Below, piece by piece: positions 39,645 to 50,307 of a DNA stretch of 64,000 nucleotides; within the stretch, counting starts at the first letter, position 1; the number at the start of each line of letters is the position of its first letter. Made by a program: the position numbers and the translations under genes. Below the pieces are notes generated by a model. It ran no database searches. It saw only the letters and a list, made by a program, of their open reading frames with translations, and was not told the DNA's origin. Location: assembly GCF_945952365.1 (NCBI RefSeq), contig NZ_CAMFHX010000013.1:1-64000 (forward strand), read 5' to 3'. This DNA comes from an uncultured Cetobacterium sp. (GTDB taxonomy: Bacteria; Fusobacteriota; Fusobacteriia; Fusobacteriales; Fusobacteriaceae).

Positions 39645-39687
39645 TTGTCCTCCCGTAGGTTATCTATTTTTTGATATTCTTCCTTAG

Positions 39688-39716
39688 ATTATATTACATT
39701 GTCATTCCTTTGTAAA
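39688..39716 (-). promoter_or_regulatory. Promoter of the M20-to-accB run
   Basis: TTTACA (39711-39716), 17 bases and a perfect TATAAT (39688-39693) on the minus strand precede the M20 gene by about 44 bases. Confidence 0.7.
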
Positions 39717-39730
39717 GAGTTAAAGACAAC

Positions 39731-39761
39731 AAAAAATAACAGTAGTTAGGTACTACTGTTA
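39731..39761 (-). terminator. Terminator of the hydrogenase operon
   Basis: A 10-bp stem (39737-39746 with 39752-39761) and 5-base loop end in six T on the minus strand, 16 bases beyond the hydA stop. A-T flanks also allow function on the other strand. Confidence 0.85.
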
Positions 39762-39777
39762 TTTTTTTCTAATATGC

Positions 39778-41541
39778 TTATTCGTTTTTATTTTTTTTAG
39801 AATAATATTTCGTATGTAGTATTCTATGAGCTTCTGAACTTAAAGGATGTTCTAAATATTTTTCATATAAAGACTGAATATATGGATTTTCATGTGATTT
39901 TCTAAACATTTTTCCATTATCAATACTTTGTAGTCCCTCTGCTCTTTTTATTACCTTTTCAAAATCTCCGTGATGATAAGGTTGCCCTCCCCCTCCAACA
40001 CATCCACCTTTACATGCCATAATCTCAATCGCATGGAAAAACTCCTCTCCTGATCGAACTCTATCTAAAACCTCTCTTGCTGAAGATAATCCATTTGCGA
40101 TAGCAATCTTCACAAGAGTATCACCAATTTTTACTTCACTGATTTTTATTCCATGCATCCCTCTCATTGATTCAAAGTTAACCTCTTCTAAAGTTTCATT
40201 TGTCATCCATTCATAAAGAGTTCTTGTAGCGGCTTCAATAACTCCTCCTGTTCTACCAAATATCACCGCTGCGCCCGTTGAATATCCTAAAGGATTATCA
40301 AACTCTGAATCCTCAAGCTTTCTTAAATCAATATTTGATTGTTTTAAAAGGTGTGCTAACTCTCTTGTTGAAATAGAATAATCCACATCAGGAACTCCAT
40401 CTGTTGAAAACTCTTTTCTCGAAGCTTCATATTTTTTAGCTAAACAAGGCATTATCGAAACGTTTATTATCTCTTCTCTTTTTATTCCTCTCGCTGGTCC
40501 CCAAATATTTTTTAAGACCGCTCCAAACATCTGTTGTGGTGACTTTGCAGAAGATGGAATATCTAGCATATCTGGATAATGATACTCTATAAAATTAACC
40601 CATGCAGGGCAACAAGATGTCAATATTGGTAATTTTACACCTTTATCACCATTTAAATATTTTTCCAATCTCAATTTAAACTCTGCTGCTTCCTCCATAA
40701 TTGTCAAATCTGCTGCATAGTTTGTATCAAAAATATCATCAAATCCTAACTTCCTCAAAGCCGTTACCAATTTGCCTGTAACATCTGTTCCTGGCTCATA
40801 GCCAAACTCTTCACCTATTGCTACTCTAACAGCTGGTGCAACCTGAACCGTAACTCTTTTTCTCGGATTTGCTATATCTTTTATAAGTCCCCATGTATAA
40901 TCTTTCTCATAAAGAGCTCCTACTGGACAAACAGCAACACACTGCCCACAGAATGTACAATTGGTTTTATCTAAATCTGATTCAAAAGCTGTAGAAACAA
41001 CTGATTTAAATCCTCTATTCACAGCTGATAAAACCTGACATTGCTGAATATTATTGCACATATTTTCACATCTTCTACACATTATACATTTATCCAAATC
41101 TCTAACTATAGATGGTGAAACCTCTCTTCTATATTCAAATATTTTTCCTTTAAATCTTATATCTCTAATTCCAAACTCCATTGCCAAAGTTTGTAAATCA
41201 CATTTTCCATTCTTAGCACAGATCAAACAATCTGTTGGGTGGTTTGAAAGCATCAACTCCAAAACATTTCTTCTCTTCTCTAGAACTTCCATTGTATTTG
41301 TATTTATTATCATTCCTGGTGAAATCGGCGTTGCACAAGATGGAACTAAATTTTTCCTTCCAACTACTTCTACAACACATATTCTACACGAAGCACAATC
41401 ATTTTTAAATCCAATCTCTGGTATATTCATGTAACATAAGCTCGGTATTTTTATTCCAGCACTTTTTGCTGCTTCTAATATTGTTGTTCCTGCTAAAGCT
41501 TCTACTTCTTTACCATCTATTATAACAATAACATTTTTCAT
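39778..41541 (-). CDS. hydA: [FeFe] hydrogenase catalytic subunit HydA of an NADH-linked HydABC complex
   Basis: The 587-residue subunit evolves or consumes H2. Cluster ligands appear in order: [2Fe-2S] C36, C49, C52, C69; His-Cys3 [4Fe-4S] H101, C105, C108, C114; two [4Fe-4S] sites around C152-C168 and C195-C205; H-cluster motifs TSCCPAW (C310, C311), MPCLAKK (C366) and ACKGGCVGGGGQPY near the end. A small-subunit-like segment (about 525-575) closes the protein. There is no extra C-terminal [2Fe-2S] domain of the Thermotoga type. The maturases HydEFG are not in the window. It lies 12 bases after hydB. Confidence 0.95.
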   Translation of the reverse strand: MKNVIVIIDGKEVEALAGTTILEAAKSAGIKIPSLCYMNIPEIGFKNDCASCRICVVEVVGRKNLVPSCATPISPGMIINTNTMEVLEKRRNVLELMLSNHPTDCLICAKNGKCDLQTLAMEFGIRDIRFKGKIFEYRREVSPSIVRDLDKCIMCRRCENMCNNIQQCQVLSAVNRGFKSVVSTAFESDLDKTNCTFCGQCVAVCPVGALYEKDYTWGLIKDIANPRKRVTVQVAPAVRVAIGEEFGYEPGTDVTGKLVTALRKLGFDDIFDTNYAADLTIMEEAAEFKLRLEKYLNGDKGVKLPILTSCCPAWVNFIEYHYPDMLDIPSSAKSPQQMFGAVLKNIWGPARGIKREEIINVSIMPCLAKKYEASRKEFSTDGVPDVDYSISTRELAHLLKQSNIDLRKLEDSEFDNPLGYSTGAAVIFGRTGGVIEAATRTLYEWMTNETLEEVNFESMRGMHGIKISEVKIGDTLVKIAIANGLSSAREVLDRVRSGEEFFHAIEIMACKGGCVGGGGQPYHHGDFEKVIKRAEGLQSIDNGKMFRKSHENPYIQSLYEKYLEHPLSSEAHRILHTKYYSKKNKNE

Positions 41542-41553
41542 AAACTACCTCCA

Positions 41554-43341
41554 CTAAGCTACATCTATTGCATTAAATTTACAAGCACTATGACAAGCTC
41601 CACATTTAATACATCTACTTTGATCTATCACATGTCTCTCTTTTACTTTACCATCAATACAAGCCACTGGGCAAACTCTTGCACAAGCTGTACATCCAAC
41701 ACATCTATCATTAACAAGATATCTTCTTAAAGCTTGGCATTGTCCTGCTCTACACTTTCTGTCGTGTATATGTTCTAAATATTCATCCATGAATTGATTC
41801 AACGTTGATAGTATTGGATTTGGAGATGTTTGTCCTAATCCACAAAGAGAAGTTGTTTTTATTGTTTGAGAAAGCTCTCTTAAAAGTCCTATATCCTCTT
41901 CTTTTCCCTCTCCTTTCGTTATTCTATCTAGTATTTCCCAGAGCCTTGTGTTACCTATTCTACATGGTGCACACTTTCCACAAGATTCATCAACAGTAAA
42001 TTCCAAATAGAATTTTGAAACTCCAACCATACAATCATCTTCATCCATTACAATCATTCCACCTGATCCCATCATTGATCCTTTTGCCAACAACGTATCA
42101 AAATCTATTGGTGTATCCAAATCATTCTCTGTTAAACATCCACCAGATGGTCCTCCTGTTTGAACCGCTTTAAACTTTTTATTATTTTTTATTCCTCCAC
42201 CTATTTCAAAAATAACCTCTCTTAAGGTTGTTCCCATAGGCACTTCTACTAATCCAACATTGTTTATTTTTCCTGCTAAAGCAAAAACTTTTGTCCCAGG
42301 TGAGTTTTTAGTTCCTATACTTCTAAACCACTCAGTTCCTTTTAATATGATTTGAGCTATATTCGCTAGTGTTTCAACATTATTTACTATTGTTGGTTTC
42401 CCCCAATATCCTGATTCAGCTGGATAAGGTGGTTTTGTTGTTGGCTCTCCTCTTTCACCCTCCATAGAGTGAATTAAAGCTGTTTCCTCTCCACAAACAA
42501 ATGCTCCAGCTCCATACTTAATCTCTATATCAAAAGAAAACTCTGTTCCGAATATATTTTCACCCAAAATACCTTCAGTTCTTGCAGATTCAATTGCTTT
42601 TCGCAATCTATCTATTGCTAATGGATACTCAGCTCTTATATATACAAGCCCCTTTGTAGCTCCTATCGAATATCCAGCTATCGCCATTCCCTCTATTATA
42701 CTATGTGGGTCTCCCTCTAAAATAGATCTATCCATGAAAGCTCCTGGATCTCCCTCATCAGCATTACAAACTATATATTTTTGATCTGATATATTTTTAG
42801 AAGCAAACTCCCATTTCAAACCTGTTGAGTATCCTCCTCCACCTCGACCTCGAAGTCCTGAATCCTTAATAATCTTTATTACATTTTCTGGTTTTATTGT
42901 TGTTAAAACTTTTTTGAAAGCAGCATATCCATCTGCAGCAATATATTGTTCTATTGATTCAGGATCAATAGTTCCACAATTTTTTAAAGCCATTCTCAAT
43001 TGCTTTTTATAAAACTCCATATTTTCACCTTCAAAAACTCTCTCACCATTTCTTGGATCGATATACAACAAATCAACTATTCTTTTCTCACTAATTATGT
43101 CTTCTACTATTATTCTTTCTGCATCCTCTGGTTTTACTTCAATATAAAATGTATTTTCTGGAATTATTTTAACTATAGGTCCTTTCTCACAGAATCCAAA
43201 GCACCCCGTTTGAATAACCTCTACATCCTCTTTCAATCCATGCTCTTTTATTGATTTTCTTAAGTTTTCCACAATTTTTGCTGCTTTTGCAGATAAACAA
43301 CCAGTACCACCACAAACAAGTATTTTCTTTATCTCTTTCAT
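41554..43341 (-). CDS. hydB: HydB, NuoF-like NADH/FMN subunit of the hydrogenase
   Basis: The 595-residue subunit passes electrons between NAD(H) and HydA. Domains in order: thioredoxin-like [2Fe-2S] (about 5-85, CGGTGC and QTGCFGFCEKGP), the NuoF-like FMN/NADH domain with GLRGRGGGGYSTGLKWE, NADEGDPGAF and GAGAFVCGEETAL, an SLBB domain, the [4Fe-4S] motif ESCGKCAPCRIGNTR, and a C-terminal pair of [4Fe-4S] clusters (CVGCTACARVCP and CIKCGACHSACK). This is the layout of electron-bifurcating or NADH-dependent trimeric hydrogenases. The gene is 36 bases after hydC. Confidence 0.94.
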   Translation of the reverse strand: MKEIKKILVCGGTGCLSAKAAKIVENLRKSIKEHGLKEDVEVIQTGCFGFCEKGPIVKIIPENTFYIEVKPEDAERIIVEDIISEKRIVDLLYIDPRNGERVFEGENMEFYKKQLRMALKNCGTIDPESIEQYIAADGYAAFKKVLTTIKPENVIKIIKDSGLRGRGGGGYSTGLKWEFASKNISDQKYIVCNADEGDPGAFMDRSILEGDPHSIIEGMAIAGYSIGATKGLVYIRAEYPLAIDRLRKAIESARTEGILGENIFGTEFSFDIEIKYGAGAFVCGEETALIHSMEGERGEPTTKPPYPAESGYWGKPTIVNNVETLANIAQIILKGTEWFRSIGTKNSPGTKVFALAGKINNVGLVEVPMGTTLREVIFEIGGGIKNNKKFKAVQTGGPSGGCLTENDLDTPIDFDTLLAKGSMMGSGGMIVMDEDDCMVGVSKFYLEFTVDESCGKCAPCRIGNTRLWEILDRITKGEGKEEDIGLLRELSQTIKTTSLCGLGQTSPNPILSTLNQFMDEYLEHIHDRKCRAGQCQALRRYLVNDRCVGCTACARVCPVACIDGKVKERHVIDQSRCIKCGACHSACKFNAIDVA

Positions 43342-43377
43342 AACTAGCCTCCTAAAATACTTTTAATGTAATAACGA

Positions 43378-43872
43378 TTATTTCGATTCTTGTTTTCTAT
43401 ACTTCTCTAGTATTTTCTTCATATCTTTCACATCTTCTTTACCATATACATCTTTTCCGATAAGAACAACTGGTGCTAATCCACAAGCTCCCACACATCT
43501 TAGAGCGTCTATCGAGAACAAACCGTCCTCTGTTGTTTGACCAACATCCACACCTAAATAGTTTTTTATACTGTTCAATACCTTTTCAGCTCCCCTAACA
43601 TAACAAGCCGTTCCCATACAAACTGAAATTGGATGTTTCCCTTTTGGAACCATTGAAAAGAAATGATAAAAACTTACTACTCCGTATACCTTTGCTATTG
43701 GTAAATTTAATTCTTTTGCTATAAACTCTTGTACTTCTTGAGGTAGATATCCAAATATCTCTTGCCCCTTATGAAGTACAGAGATTAAAGCACCATTTTT
43801 CTCTCTAACTTCATCTATATACTTCTTCAATTCATCATACAACTCTTTTTTTAACTCATTGCTGCAAGCCAT
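43378..43872 (-). CDS. hydC: HydC, NuoE-like [2Fe-2S] subunit of the hydrogenase
   Basis: The 164-residue protein is a thioredoxin-like [2Fe-2S] subunit with ligands in CMGTACYVRGA and in RCVGACGLAP, like NuoE and HydC of Thermotoga. It joins HydB to form the NADH-oxidising module. Gene order hydC-hydB-hydA with an AGGAGG before this ATG fits the known operons. It lies 78 bases after lysR on the same strand; no terminator separates them. Confidence 0.94.
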   Translation of the reverse strand: MACSNELKKELYDELKKYIDEVREKNGALISVLHKGQEIFGYLPQEVQEFIAKELNLPIAKVYGVVSFYHFFSMVPKGKHPISVCMGTACYVRGAEKVLNSIKNYLGVDVGQTTEDGLFSIDALRCVGACGLAPVVLIGKDVYGKEDVKDMKKILEKYRKQESK

Positions 43873-43950
43873 TTTTACCTCCTATTTTGATTTTATTTTC
43901 TGAAGAATTCACTATATTCTATTACTATATTTTTTTTTAAAAATCAATAG

Positions 43951-44850
43951 CTAAAATAACTTAAATTTTTTTTGTAAAATTTCTATAAATTCTTTTTCAA
44001 CATTATTTATTTTTTTATTTTTTTTAAAAACAACTGCAAACTCTCTATTTAAACCATCTTCATTTAACTGAAAAGCTTCAATTTTATCCTCCCATCTTTT
44101 ATTTTTTAAAATCATATTAGATGTGAAACCTACCCCCATTCCCAAAGATATCATCTCTAAAACACACTCTTGGTTTTCTGTTTCTAAGTATATATTTGGA
44201 ATAAATCTATTTTTTAAAAATACACTTTCAATAACACTTCTCAGCTTTTGTTTTTCTTTCAATAAAATAAATTTTTCCTCAGCTAGTAGAGTAAAATCTA
44301 TTTTTCCATCAACAAATTTTTTACTATACTCAGTATTTTTAGGTGTAACTAAAAATAGCTCCTCTTCGAAAAATTTTATATAATCTAAATCTGCATTTGT
44401 TAATGGTAAAGATATTATAGCAATATCTATTCTTCCATCTAAAACTCCTTTTTCCAAATCTTGGCTATTTTTTTCTACAATTTCAACTCTTATATTTGGA
44501 AAACTATCTTTTAAATCTGAAAAGAAATAGGGCAAAAGATATAAACTTCTATTTGGAGAAACTCCAATTGAAATATTTCCCACCAAATTATCTGCTAAAT
44601 CTTGTAGTTCTCTCCACAAATCTTTTTTTAATTCTAAAATTTCTAAGGCTCTTTTTATAAAAATTTCTCCTGCCAAAGTTAATTTTAATGGTGTTACACT
44701 TCTATCAAATAGTTTAACTTTAATTTGTTCCTCTAAAGTTGCAACATATTGACTTAACGCTGGCTGAGAAATATAAAGTTTTGCTGCTGCTTTTGTAAAA
44801 CTTCTCTCCTGTGCTACACATAGTATATATTCAAATTTATTTAAATCCAT
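43951..44850 (-). CDS. LysR-family transcriptional regulator
   Basis: The 299-residue protein has the LysR winged helix (about 1-60, with SFTKAAAKLYISQPALSQYV) and a periplasmic-binding-like effector domain (about 88-295). Its gene is directly upstream of, and colinear with, hydCBA and divergent from a small MORN gene. It could control either; the palindrome at 44908-44920 in the divergent region is a candidate site. The effector is unknown. Pairing with the hydrogenase is inference from position. Confidence 0.87.
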   Translation of the reverse strand: MDLNKFEYILCVAQERSFTKAAAKLYISQPALSQYVATLEEQIKVKLFDRSVTPLKLTLAGEIFIKRALEILELKKDLWRELQDLADNLVGNISIGVSPNRSLYLLPYFFSDLKDSFPNIRVEIVEKNSQDLEKGVLDGRIDIAIISLPLTNADLDYIKFFEEELFLVTPKNTEYSKKFVDGKIDFTLLAEEKFILLKEKQKLRSVIESVFLKNRFIPNIYLETENQECVLEMISLGMGVGFTSNMILKNKRWEDKIEAFQLNEDGLNREFAVVFKKNKKINNVEKEFIEILQKKFKLF

Positions 44851-44907
44851 TTTAACACCTCCAAAATGATTATAACATAAAACTTATAACTATTATATAT
44901 ATTATAA

Positions 44908-44920
44908 TATTGGACCAATA
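44908..44920. promoter_or_regulatory. Candidate LysR operator in the divergent region
   Basis: TATTGG-A-CCAATA is a 13-base palindrome with perfect 6-bp arms, lying between lysR and the divergent MORN gene. Its base makeup stands out from the A/T background. LysR proteins usually bind T-N11-A palindromes; the span here fits, but binding is not shown. Confidence 0.4.
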
Positions 44921-44973
44921 ATGTTTGAGATGTTATATTATGTTTAATAAAACTAATCGAGGTGTAATTAAAA

Positions 44974-45213
44974 ATGAAAAAATCTATTTCTGTTCTTACT
45001 ATTTTGTCACTATTCTTTTTACCAAAGTTGCAAAAAAATAGTGAACCTAAAAATTTAAAAAATGGAAAAGAATTAACATATTTTGAAAATGGCTCTGTAA
45101 AATCAGAAGCAAACTATAAAAATGGAAAGTTACACGGAGTATATACTCTTTATAAAAATAATGGCGAGATAAGTAAAACTTATATATATAAAATGGGGAA
45201 ATATATAAAATAA
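44974..45213 (+). CDS. Small exported MORN-repeat protein
   Basis: The 79-residue protein has an N-terminal hydrophobic segment (about 1-18) that looks like a signal peptide or anchor, then about two MORN_2 repeats (GKELTYFENGSVKSEANYK and GKLHGVYTLYKNNGEISK). It is a short relative of the protein encoded at 16478-16972. GAGGTG precedes the ATG. It is divergent from lysR and ends in a strong terminator, so it is likely a single-gene unit. Function unknown. Confidence 0.65.
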   Translation: MKKSISVLTILSLFFLPKLQKNSEPKNLKNGKELTYFENGSVKSEANYKNGKLHGVYTLYKNNGEISKTYIYKMGKYIK

Positions 45214-45243
45214 AAAAACCTGTAGAAATCTACAGGTTTTTTT
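45212..45243. terminator. Bidirectional terminator between the MORN gene and fba
   Basis: CCTGTAGA (45219-45226) pairs with TCTACAGG (45229-45236), flanked by seven A and seven T. It overlaps the MORN stop codon and serves the convergent fba gene too. Confidence 0.9.
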
Positions 45244-45250
45244 ATTTAAA

Positions 45251-46228
45251 CTACTTTGCAGCAGTGTAAGCGTTTTCTGATCCGAAAACAGTTTTGATTT
45301 TTGATTTGTAGTAAGCTTTCATTTCAGCTTGTGCAACACCTAAGTATTTTCTTGGATCGAACTCTGCAGGTGTTTCTCCGAATACTCTTCTTACTCCAGC
45401 AGTGAACGCAAGTCTTCCATCAGTATCAACGTTTATTTTTGCAACACCTGATTTAGCAGCTCCCATTAACTCTGTATCTGGAATTCCGATAGCATCTTTT
45501 AATTGTCCACCGAATTTTTTGATCTCTTCAACGTACTTTTGAGGTACTGCTGATGATCCATGTAATACAATTGGGAATCCTGGTAATCTTCTTTCAATTT
45601 CAGCTAAGATGTTTAACTCTAACTTAGGGTCAGTTCCTGGCTTGAACTTGTGAGCTCCATGAGATGTTCCAATAGCGATTGCTAATGATTCTACTCCAGT
45701 TCTTGATACAAACTCTTCTACTTCATCAGGGTTTGTGAAGATGCTGTGCTCTGCAACAACGTCATCCTCTACTCCAGCTAGAACTCCTAATTCAGCTTCT
45801 ACAGTTACGTCAAATTGCTTTGCGTACTCTACAACTTCTTTTGTAATTGCTATATTTTCTTCGAATGAATAGTGAGATCCATCGATCATTACTGATGAGA
45901 ATCCTGCATCTATACAAGCTTTTACTGCATCTAAGTTTGGTCCGTGATCTAAGTGTAACGCTACTGGAATGTCTGATCCCATAGCTCTTGCTCTATCTAC
46001 AGCTGCCTTTGCTAATAATGGAGCAACCTCTTTTGTCATATATTTTAATGCTCCTGTAGAACATTGTAATATAACTGGTGATCCCATTTCAGCACAAGCT
46101 TCTACGATTGCTAACATTTGCTCCATGTTGTTGAAGTTGAATGCTGGAACTGCGTAGTGCTCTTTATTAGCTTTTGCGAACATTTCTCTAGTGTTAGATA
46201 ATCCTAAATCTTTATAATTATATGACAT
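45251..46228 (-). CDS. fba: Class II fructose-bisphosphate aldolase
   Basis: This glycolytic enzyme cleaves fructose 1,6-bisphosphate. The 325-residue protein has the zinc-site segments HLDHGPNLDAVKACID, EAELGVLAG and GTSHGAHKF, and VLHGSSAVPQKYVEEI near the phosphate site. The start at 46228 (AGGAGG, seven bases upstream) is chosen over an ATG nine codons earlier. Its codons are strongly biased, as in a highly expressed gene. It stands alone with its own promoter (46261-46289). Confidence 0.95.
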   Translation of the reverse strand: MSYNYKDLGLSNTREMFAKANKEHYAVPAFNFNNMEQMLAIVEACAEMGSPVILQCSTGALKYMTKEVAPLLAKAAVDRARAMGSDIPVALHLDHGPNLDAVKACIDAGFSSVMIDGSHYSFEENIAITKEVVEYAKQFDVTVEAELGVLAGVEDDVVAEHSIFTNPDEVEEFVSRTGVESLAIAIGTSHGAHKFKPGTDPKLELNILAEIERRLPGFPIVLHGSSAVPQKYVEEIKKFGGQLKDAIGIPDTELMGAAKSGVAKINVDTDGRLAFTAGVRRVFGETPAEFDPRKYLGVAQAEMKAYYKSKIKTVFGSENAYTAAK

Positions 46229-46260
46229 AACTTTTCCTCCTGATATTTTATTCATCTATT

Positions 46261-46289
46261 AATATAACAAATTTTTGAACTAAAATCAA
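46261..46289 (-). promoter_or_regulatory. Promoter of fba
   Basis: TTGATT (46284-46289), 17 bases and TATATT (46261-46266) on the minus strand precede fba by about 33 bases. Confidence 0.6.
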
Positions 46290-46301
46290 TTTTTGAAACT
46301 A

Positions 46302-48054
<1,753 letters not shown>

Positions 48055-48063
48055 TTATATATT

Positions 48064-48651
48064 TTAGATTTTATAACCTTTTTTTATTATATGTACGTTT
48101 TTAATGTCTACTCCCGCTAATATTAAAAACGAATTTGGTGAAGTATTAACCAATTCTAAATTGATTGTATTTTCAACTCTAGAGAAATCTTTAACTCTTT
48201 CCCCTAAATTTCTTTCTGATATTTTTCCATTTTTTTCTTTTCTCTCTATAATCTCTTCTTGATTGAAAAGTTTCTCCAATGTATCTATATCATCTTTAGT
48301 TCCTGTTATTTGGAACAATGCATTTGTATATGTATCAACAATACTTTTTTTATCCTCTATTGTTTCAACTTTATTAACTCTAAATCCTGGAACACTTGCA
48401 GAGTTCATTCTCTCTAAAACTTCCTCGTTTGTCATCATTTCTGATAACTCTATATCCATTAACTCATTAAAAGCCTCAGTTCCTAATGATATTGGATTTC
48501 CTAAAGATATTTTTGGTCTTGGATGGAAACCTTGCGTATATTTCATAGGTATATGAGCTTTCTTTAATAGTCTATCTGCAAATCTAAGCATATCTAAATG
48601 GGATATAAATCTCATCTCCTCATACTTATCAAAAAATATTCTCTTTTTCAT
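48064..48651 (-). CDS. DUF2344 protein (radical-SAM-associated)
   Basis: The 195-residue protein opens with KYEEMRFISHLDMLRFADRL and KYTQGFHPRPKISLGNPISL (residues 9-55), the signature of DUF2344/TIGR03936. In other bacteria this domain is fused to or sits beside a radical SAM protein and rng/rpl genes; here no radical SAM partner is adjacent. Biochemical role unknown. It leads a run with serS. Confidence 0.85.
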   Translation of the reverse strand: MKKRIFFDKYEEMRFISHLDMLRFADRLLKKAHIPMKYTQGFHPRPKISLGNPISLGTEAFNELMDIELSEMMTNEEVLERMNSASVPGFRVNKVETIEDKKSIVDTYTNALFQITGTKDDIDTLEKLFNQEEIIERKEKNGKISERNLGERVKDFSRVENTINLELVNTSPNSFLILAGVDIKNVHIIKKGYKI

Positions 48652-48731
48652 TAAACTACCTCATTTTTCTTATTTTGTATATTGTACCACGTTAACCCTG
48701 TAAATTAAATACCTTTCTTTAAAAAAATAAA

Positions 48732-48765
48732 AAATCTAAAAGGATATTTTTGTCCTTTTAGATTT
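48732..48765 (-). terminator. Terminator of the trkH-to-lpxD region
   Basis: A 13-bp stem (48732-48744 with 48753-48765) and 8-base loop follow the lpxD stop by six bases, and the minus strand continues into T-runs. Confidence 0.85.
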
Positions 48766-48770
48766 CATTT

Positions 48771-49769
48771 TTATATTTTTTTCTCTAACTCTTTAACTCT
48801 TTTTAATAACTCAGGTAACTTCTTTTGTACTGCTTTTACTTTTAAATCATCTTTCAGATTCATCAGTGGATGACCTGCTAAAATCTGATTATCATCAACA
48901 TTTCCAGTAACACCAGATTTAGCTCCTATCATAACATTACTTCCTATTTTTATATGACCACCTATTCCAACTTGTCCTCCTAAAGTCGTATTATCTCCAA
49001 CTTCAGTACTACCTGCTATTCCAACCTGAGAAATAATCAAACAATTTTCTCCTATGATATCATTATGAGCTATTTGAACTAAGTTATCTATCTTTGTATA
49101 TTTTTTTATTACTGTATCTCCTATAGTCCCTCTATCAATAGTTGTATTTGCACCAATTTCAACAAAATCCTCTATTATAACAGATCCTATTTGATCTATT
49201 TTTGTATTGTTTCCATTTACTTTAACAAATCCAAATCCATCTGATCCAATTACAGCTCCTGGTTGAATAACACACTCTTTTCCAATTTTACAAAACTCTC
49301 TTATTGTTACATTTGGATAAACTGTTGTATTGTCACCAATTTCTACTCCTTCACAGATTGTTACATTTGGATAAATCGTAACATTTTTTCCAAGTTTTAC
49401 ATCGTGCCCTATGTATGAGTTCATAGCTACGGTAGTCTCTTCACCTATAACTGCTGAATCCTCAATCATTTTTTCCATTCTCTTAGTTTTTCTTTTAAAG
49501 AAATTTAATAGTTTTGGCATTAAGACTCTTGGGTTTGAAGTTACAAGTAGATATGTTTTCCCATTTTCTGGCAACTCTATTCCTGCTGGTACTATAACAA
49601 CACTTGCCTTTGTCTCATTTAATTTTTTTAAAAACTTTTCATCCGAAGCAAAAGTTACATCTCCTTCTTGAGCTTGAAAAAAGGGAGATAACCCTGTAAT
49701 GTTTACCTTGGCATCTCCCTTTACCTCACATTCAAGAAGGGATATTAACTTATCTATTTTATAAGTCAT
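48771..49769 (-). CDS. lpxD: UDP-3-O-acylglucosamine N-acyltransferase
   Basis: LpxD adds the second acyl chain in lipid A synthesis using acyl-ACP. The 332-residue protein has an N-terminal uridine-binding domain (about 1-100), a left-handed beta helix of hexapeptide repeats (about 105-300, such as [13 protein letters not shown]) and a helical end. The catalytic His is H235 in [13 protein letters not shown]. Length fits. It closes the bamA-skp-lpxD group; fabZ and lpxA, which follow lpxD in many bacteria, are absent. Confidence 0.95.
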   Translation of the reverse strand: MTYKIDKLISLLECEVKGDAKVNITGLSPFFQAQEGDVTFASDEKFLKKLNETKASVVIVPAGIELPENGKTYLLVTSNPRVLMPKLLNFFKRKTKRMEKMIEDSAVIGEETTVAMNSYIGHDVKLGKNVTIYPNVTICEGVEIGDNTTVYPNVTIREFCKIGKECVIQPGAVIGSDGFGFVKVNGNNTKIDQIGSVIIEDFVEIGANTTIDRGTIGDTVIKKYTKIDNLVQIAHNDIIGENCLIISQVGIAGSTEVGDNTTLGGQVGIGGHIKIGSNVMIGAKSGVTGNVDDNQILAGHPLMNLKDDLKVKAVQKKLPELLKRVKELEKKI

Positions 49770-49798
49770 TTTTATCCCTCTCTTTTTTTACAATTATA

Positions 49799-50284
49799 TT
49801 AGTTTATTTTTTTACTTTTTTCCATAACGTTTAATACTTTTGGAGTTAAATTCTCTCCACCAAATTTGATTGCTCCTTGCTCTAGAACATAATCATATTT
49901 TTCTGATCTTGCTACATTTTGAATAGATATATTTATTAATCTATCAATCTCTTGCATTTTTTTAGCTTCTTCATTTGATAACTTTGCTTGAGACTCTCTT
50001 ACTAGCTTTTGGAAAGCTGCTACCTTATCTTCGAAAGCTTTCTTTTCAGTTTCAGTTACATTTTTTCCTTTTCCTTGTAATTCAACTTGAAGCTTTTGTA
50101 AATCTATCTCTTGCTTTTGTAATGTTGCCTCTAAAGTTTGCTTCTCTTTTGTTAAATTATCTCTAACAACCTTTGTTTGCGAGTATTTTGCAAAAAGCTC
50201 TTGGCTATTTACATATCCAACTTTTAATGCAAACGCAGATGTTGATAATGCTCCTAGCATTGCAATTAGTGCTATTTTCTTCAT
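49799..50284 (-). CDS. Skp/OmpH-type periplasmic chaperone
   Basis: The 161-residue protein has a signal peptide (about 1-19, ending SAFA), then the conserved KVGYVNSQELFAKY segment and a long Lys/Glu/Gln coiled coil (about 40-110), as in Skp, which holds unfolded outer-membrane proteins for delivery to BamA. It lies between bamA and lpxD, the classic order, 23 bases after bamA. Confidence 0.92.
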   Translation of the reverse strand: MKKIALIAMLGALSTSAFALKVGYVNSQELFAKYSQTKVVRDNLTKEKQTLEATLQKQEIDLQKLQVELQGKGKNVTETEKKAFEDKVAAFQKLVRESQAKLSNEEAKKMQEIDRLINISIQNVARSEKYDYVLEQGAIKFGGENLTPKVLNVMEKSKKIN

Positions 50285-50307
50285 TGTAAATCCTCCATAT
50301 ATATTTA

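Noticed and set aside
43873-43950. Rex operator before hydC
   Set aside because: I looked for a TTGTTAA-N4-TTAACAA type palindrome and saw none; only AT-rich sequence with a weak TTGATT/TAATAG pair is present.
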